Assembly (NCBI GenBank): GCA_947497475.1
Contig: CANMGS010000002.1
Span: 310,001 to 374,000, forward strand
Direction: 5' to 3'
Length of the DNA stretch: 64,000 nucleotides
DNA from: an uncultured Amylibacter sp.
GTDB lineage: Bacteria; Pseudomonadota; Alphaproteobacteria; Rhodobacterales; Rhodobacteraceae
This document shows positions 61,881-64,000 of the stretch, in pieces. The translations under genes were made by a program, and so were the position numbers. Numbering within the stretch: the stretch's first letter is position 1; every line of letters starts with the position of its first letter. The notes under the pieces are model-generated. The model was not told the DNA's origin. It did no database searches and worked only from the letters and a program-made list of their open reading frames with translations.

Positions 61881-63857
61881 ATGCTATTGTCTCGTGTATT
61901 TAATTACTCTCAAACTTTATCTACTATGGCCTTAACAACAGCACTAACTCTTAATACAACTTTTGCTGTGTATGCACAAAGTGATAACAGCACTATTCAG
62001 GATAATTTGCCACAAGGGGCAAATGAAATACTGCCACGTCTAGATAAGTCAGCTGACCTCCTTTTACCTGACGGCCGTGAAATTAGTATACATCCAGATT
62101 CTAGAACTGCTGCGGGCACCATTGGGTCACAATTCTTCCATAGACCAATTAACGCGTTCATTACAGTAAGTGATAGTAAGCACGGACACGCCATTATTCA
62201 TGATAAATATGAAGATGAGACACATGTTTATATTGCAATTAGGTTGGCTGTCTCAACTCCAACATTTAGAGAGCTTAGCCGTGGCGCTGTAATAGAAGAG
62301 GATCCTGCTGTTCGCCTAATAAAACCAGAAATAGAAGATCGAGAGATTGATGTGAGGCGTTGGCCTTTGAAGCTATATCGATTAGAAGCAAAACACGCGC
62401 TTACAGGAAAACGATACAGTGAAGCTTCCGATCTAGAATCTCTTCGTTCTAGGGGGGATGAGCTGCCAATGATCATTAAAATACCTTCTGATGAATATGA
62501 AGAATTTTTAATAAACCTAAAAGCAGATCGAATTAATTTTTATCCATCCTATACTTTTAATAATGCTATTATTGCATTCGGGCAATCAGCGACAACACTC
62601 TCAGGTGAAGTATCAATTGCAATCAGCAATGCTTTATCCAGCCAGCAGCTAGAAGAAGGCGGCGCCATTTTTCAGGAAGATGCAAGTAAACTTGAAAATT
62701 TGATTGAGCAAAATATAGTTACAACTATTAGGGCAACTGATCAAAGTGTTTTGGCACATATAACGCCAAAAGATGTATCTAGTAAAATTATTCAAGCAGA
62801 AAGTTTAAAATTTAATTCTCTTGGCGGAGATGAAGCCTTGTTAAGCAGCGTTTCCGAGTACTTAGTACCTATAGTTAGAAAAATGAAAGAAGAATACCAT
62901 GATGAAACAACTACAAGTAGCACAGACGAACAAAATGATGATCTTACAATTAAATTAGGAGCAAATGCTACGCCAACTACTATAGGGAATATGCTTAAAA
63001 CTGGTCTTGGTATTAGTGGCGATTTGACGCTTACGAAAAAACAAGTCCAGACCTTAACGAATGTACATAACGTTAAATTTAATGAAACCGAAGAAAAAGA
63101 TGTTATTGAGCCGCATAGCATCAGCATCAGTACTATTCGTAATGGTTGGCAGAATGACCTTCTAAATATCTTTCAGACAATTTATCTGGCCGTCGGTCGA
63201 GACAATTCATTTCAACAGGATTCGTCGTTTCGAGCTAGTTTTACATTACAGGTTTTGGGCGAGGCAATAGGTGAAAACCAGATTGTTGTGTCACCATACA
63301 GTGGTGTCCCTAAAGGTGTGCCAATGATTAGTTTCCGTTCTGATATCCCCAAAGGCTGGGTAGCTCTGGATGGTAAAGCTATCTGGCCTAATGAGAACTG
63401 GGTACCAAAACATCTACGTAGTAAACATGTACCAGATATGAGAGGAGCATTTGCACGTGGAGCTATGCCAAATGAGTTAATCGGGCAAATGTTGCTTGAA
63501 AACACGATTAAAATCCCTTCTAAAACTATTAAAGGTGCTGATTTTATTTTAGATGGGCAAGGTGATGTCTCTGCATTAAACAGCCGAAGGCAGATAACTC
63601 AATATATCGCTGAAGAAGATAATCAACAAGGCACCGGTAACCTTACTGGATGGTATAATCGTAAAGCGCATGGTAGCTTATTTTATGATGTCGGTAAACG
63701 AGTACAGGGTAAGCCACCACAAGTATTCACTGTAGATATCTATAAAGATTATACCATTAAAGGTACTCATGTTATTCCTGAAGAAAACATCGATTTGGCT
63801 GATCCAAAGCACCAGCCGCCCCACAATGTTGGGCTTTGGATTATGAGGATCAAGTAG
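61881..63857 (+). CDS. Large secreted protein with phage tail-collar-like C-terminus
   Basis: This 658-aa protein has a signal peptide (about 1-33, cut after VYA) behind an AGGAG ribosome site. The central part (about 35-470) is of unknown type, with a long polar segment and coiled-coil-like stretches. Residues from about 487 show IPKGWVALDGKAIWP, VPDMRGAFARGA and a final PPHNVGLWIMRIK, the order of phage tail-collar/tail-fibre tip domains. In phage these bind receptors; here the host-style signal peptide and absence of phage genes suggest an exported protein using that fold. Function unknown. Confidence 0.7.
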   Translation: MLLSRVFNYSQTLSTMALTTALTLNTTFAVYAQSDNSTIQDNLPQGANEILPRLDKSADLLLPDGREISIHPDSRTAAGTIGSQFFHRPINAFITVSDSKHGHAIIHDKYEDETHVYIAIRLAVSTPTFRELSRGAVIEEDPAVRLIKPEIEDREIDVRRWPLKLYRLEAKHALTGKRYSEASDLESLRSRGDELPMIIKIPSDEYEEFLINLKADRINFYPSYTFNNAIIAFGQSATTLSGEVSIAISNALSSQQLEEGGAIFQEDASKLENLIEQNIVTTIRATDQSVLAHITPKDVSSKIIQAESLKFNSLGGDEALLSSVSEYLVPIVRKMKEEYHDETTTSSTDEQNDDLTIKLGANATPTTIGNMLKTGLGISGDLTLTKKQVQTLTNVHNVKFNETEEKDVIEPHSISISTIRNGWQNDLLNIFQTIYLAVGRDNSFQQDSSFRASFTLQVLGEAIGENQIVVSPYSGVPKGVPMISFRSDIPKGWVALDGKAIWPNENWVPKHLRSKHVPDMRGAFARGAMPNELIGQMLLENTIKIPSKTIKGADFILDGQGDVSALNSRRQITQYIAEEDNQQGTGNLTGWYNRKAHGSLFYDVGKRVQGKPPQVFTVDIYKDYTIKGTHVIPEENIDLADPKHQPPHNVGLWIMRIK

Positions 63858-64000
63858 AAAAGAATGTATTTTACTCTCTGAAATAGTGGTTCTCTGTTTT
63901 CGGAGCCGACTTCGTGATGCGTCATTCAGATATGCCATGGCTCTTGTGACCATAAAAATAGGAACTGCTGTACCGCATTTTTGTTGTCTCAAGGTTCTGC

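Noticed and set aside
61881-63857. Prophage remnant
   Set aside because: Only a collar-like C-terminus is phage-like; the protein begins with a signal peptide and no capsid, portal, terminase or lysis gene is near.
63678-63992. Minus-strand frame at the right edge of the window
   Set aside because: It overlaps the 3' end of the large secreted protein in antisense. The last 140 bp might hold the end of a transposase-like gene, but there is too little sequence to claim it.

Overview
The window looks like chromosome plus a mobile island from a low-GC marine alphaproteobacterium of the Rhodobacterales (Roseobacter group). This rests on gene content and order: a PIMT-TolC pair close to valS, divergent metR/metF, BenE-type transporter next to hrpB, DUF6280-like proteins, a small secreted protein of the type often mislabelled arginine transporter, and an opgC-opgG-opgH glucan operon. 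The genus cannot be fixed from sequence reading alone. No rRNA, tRNA or CRISPR array was recognised.

Positions 1 to about 47,460 are ordinary, tightly packed chromosome. In order: a partial TolC, isoaspartate methyltransferase, a DUF2235 hydrolase, an ornithine decarboxylase with a divergent Lrp regulator, a PhnZ/TmpB-like HD protein, valS, a class V aminotransferase, an MsbA-like ABC exporter, ygfZ, suhB, metR/metF with a perfect MetR box, nitronate monooxygenase with LysR, MscS, efp, two tandem DUF6280 paralogues, benE, hrpB, rpmB, a PCu(A)C copper chaperone, a low-molecular-weight phosphatase, lepA, a set of secreted envelope proteins (muramidase, entericidin-like lipopeptide, SGNH hydrolase, YHS protein, rhodanese, esterase), the opg operon, and a CoA-transferase/ThDP-enzyme pair. 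Four convergent pairs share their stop codons in a 4-nt overlap.

From about 47.5 kb the character changes. A MobC/relaxase/VirD4 coupling-protein module (47.6-51.0 kb) with a palindrome-rich leader (candidate oriT) marks a mobilisable element without its own mating-pore genes in view. It is followed by unknown cargo, a serine resolvase that lacks its C-terminal DNA-binding domain, a candidate res region, and a roughly 540-bp non-coding stretch packed with hairpins.

The last 9 kb (54.8-63.9 kb) is AT-rich cargo. On the minus strand a compact, translationally coupled four-gene operon encodes a D12-class DNA adenine methylase, a calcineurin-like phosphoesterase, an ORC/CDC6-like AAA ATPase and a protein of unknown fold. 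Divergent from it on the plus strand are a GIY-YIG-like protein, an HExxH metalloprotease-like protein and a large secreted protein ending in a phage-tail-collar-like domain. The methylase-phosphoesterase-ATPase-unknown operon is the best candidate here for an undescribed system, most likely anti-phage or anti-plasmid defence carried by the mobile element. That role is inference from domain content, gene coupling and location.
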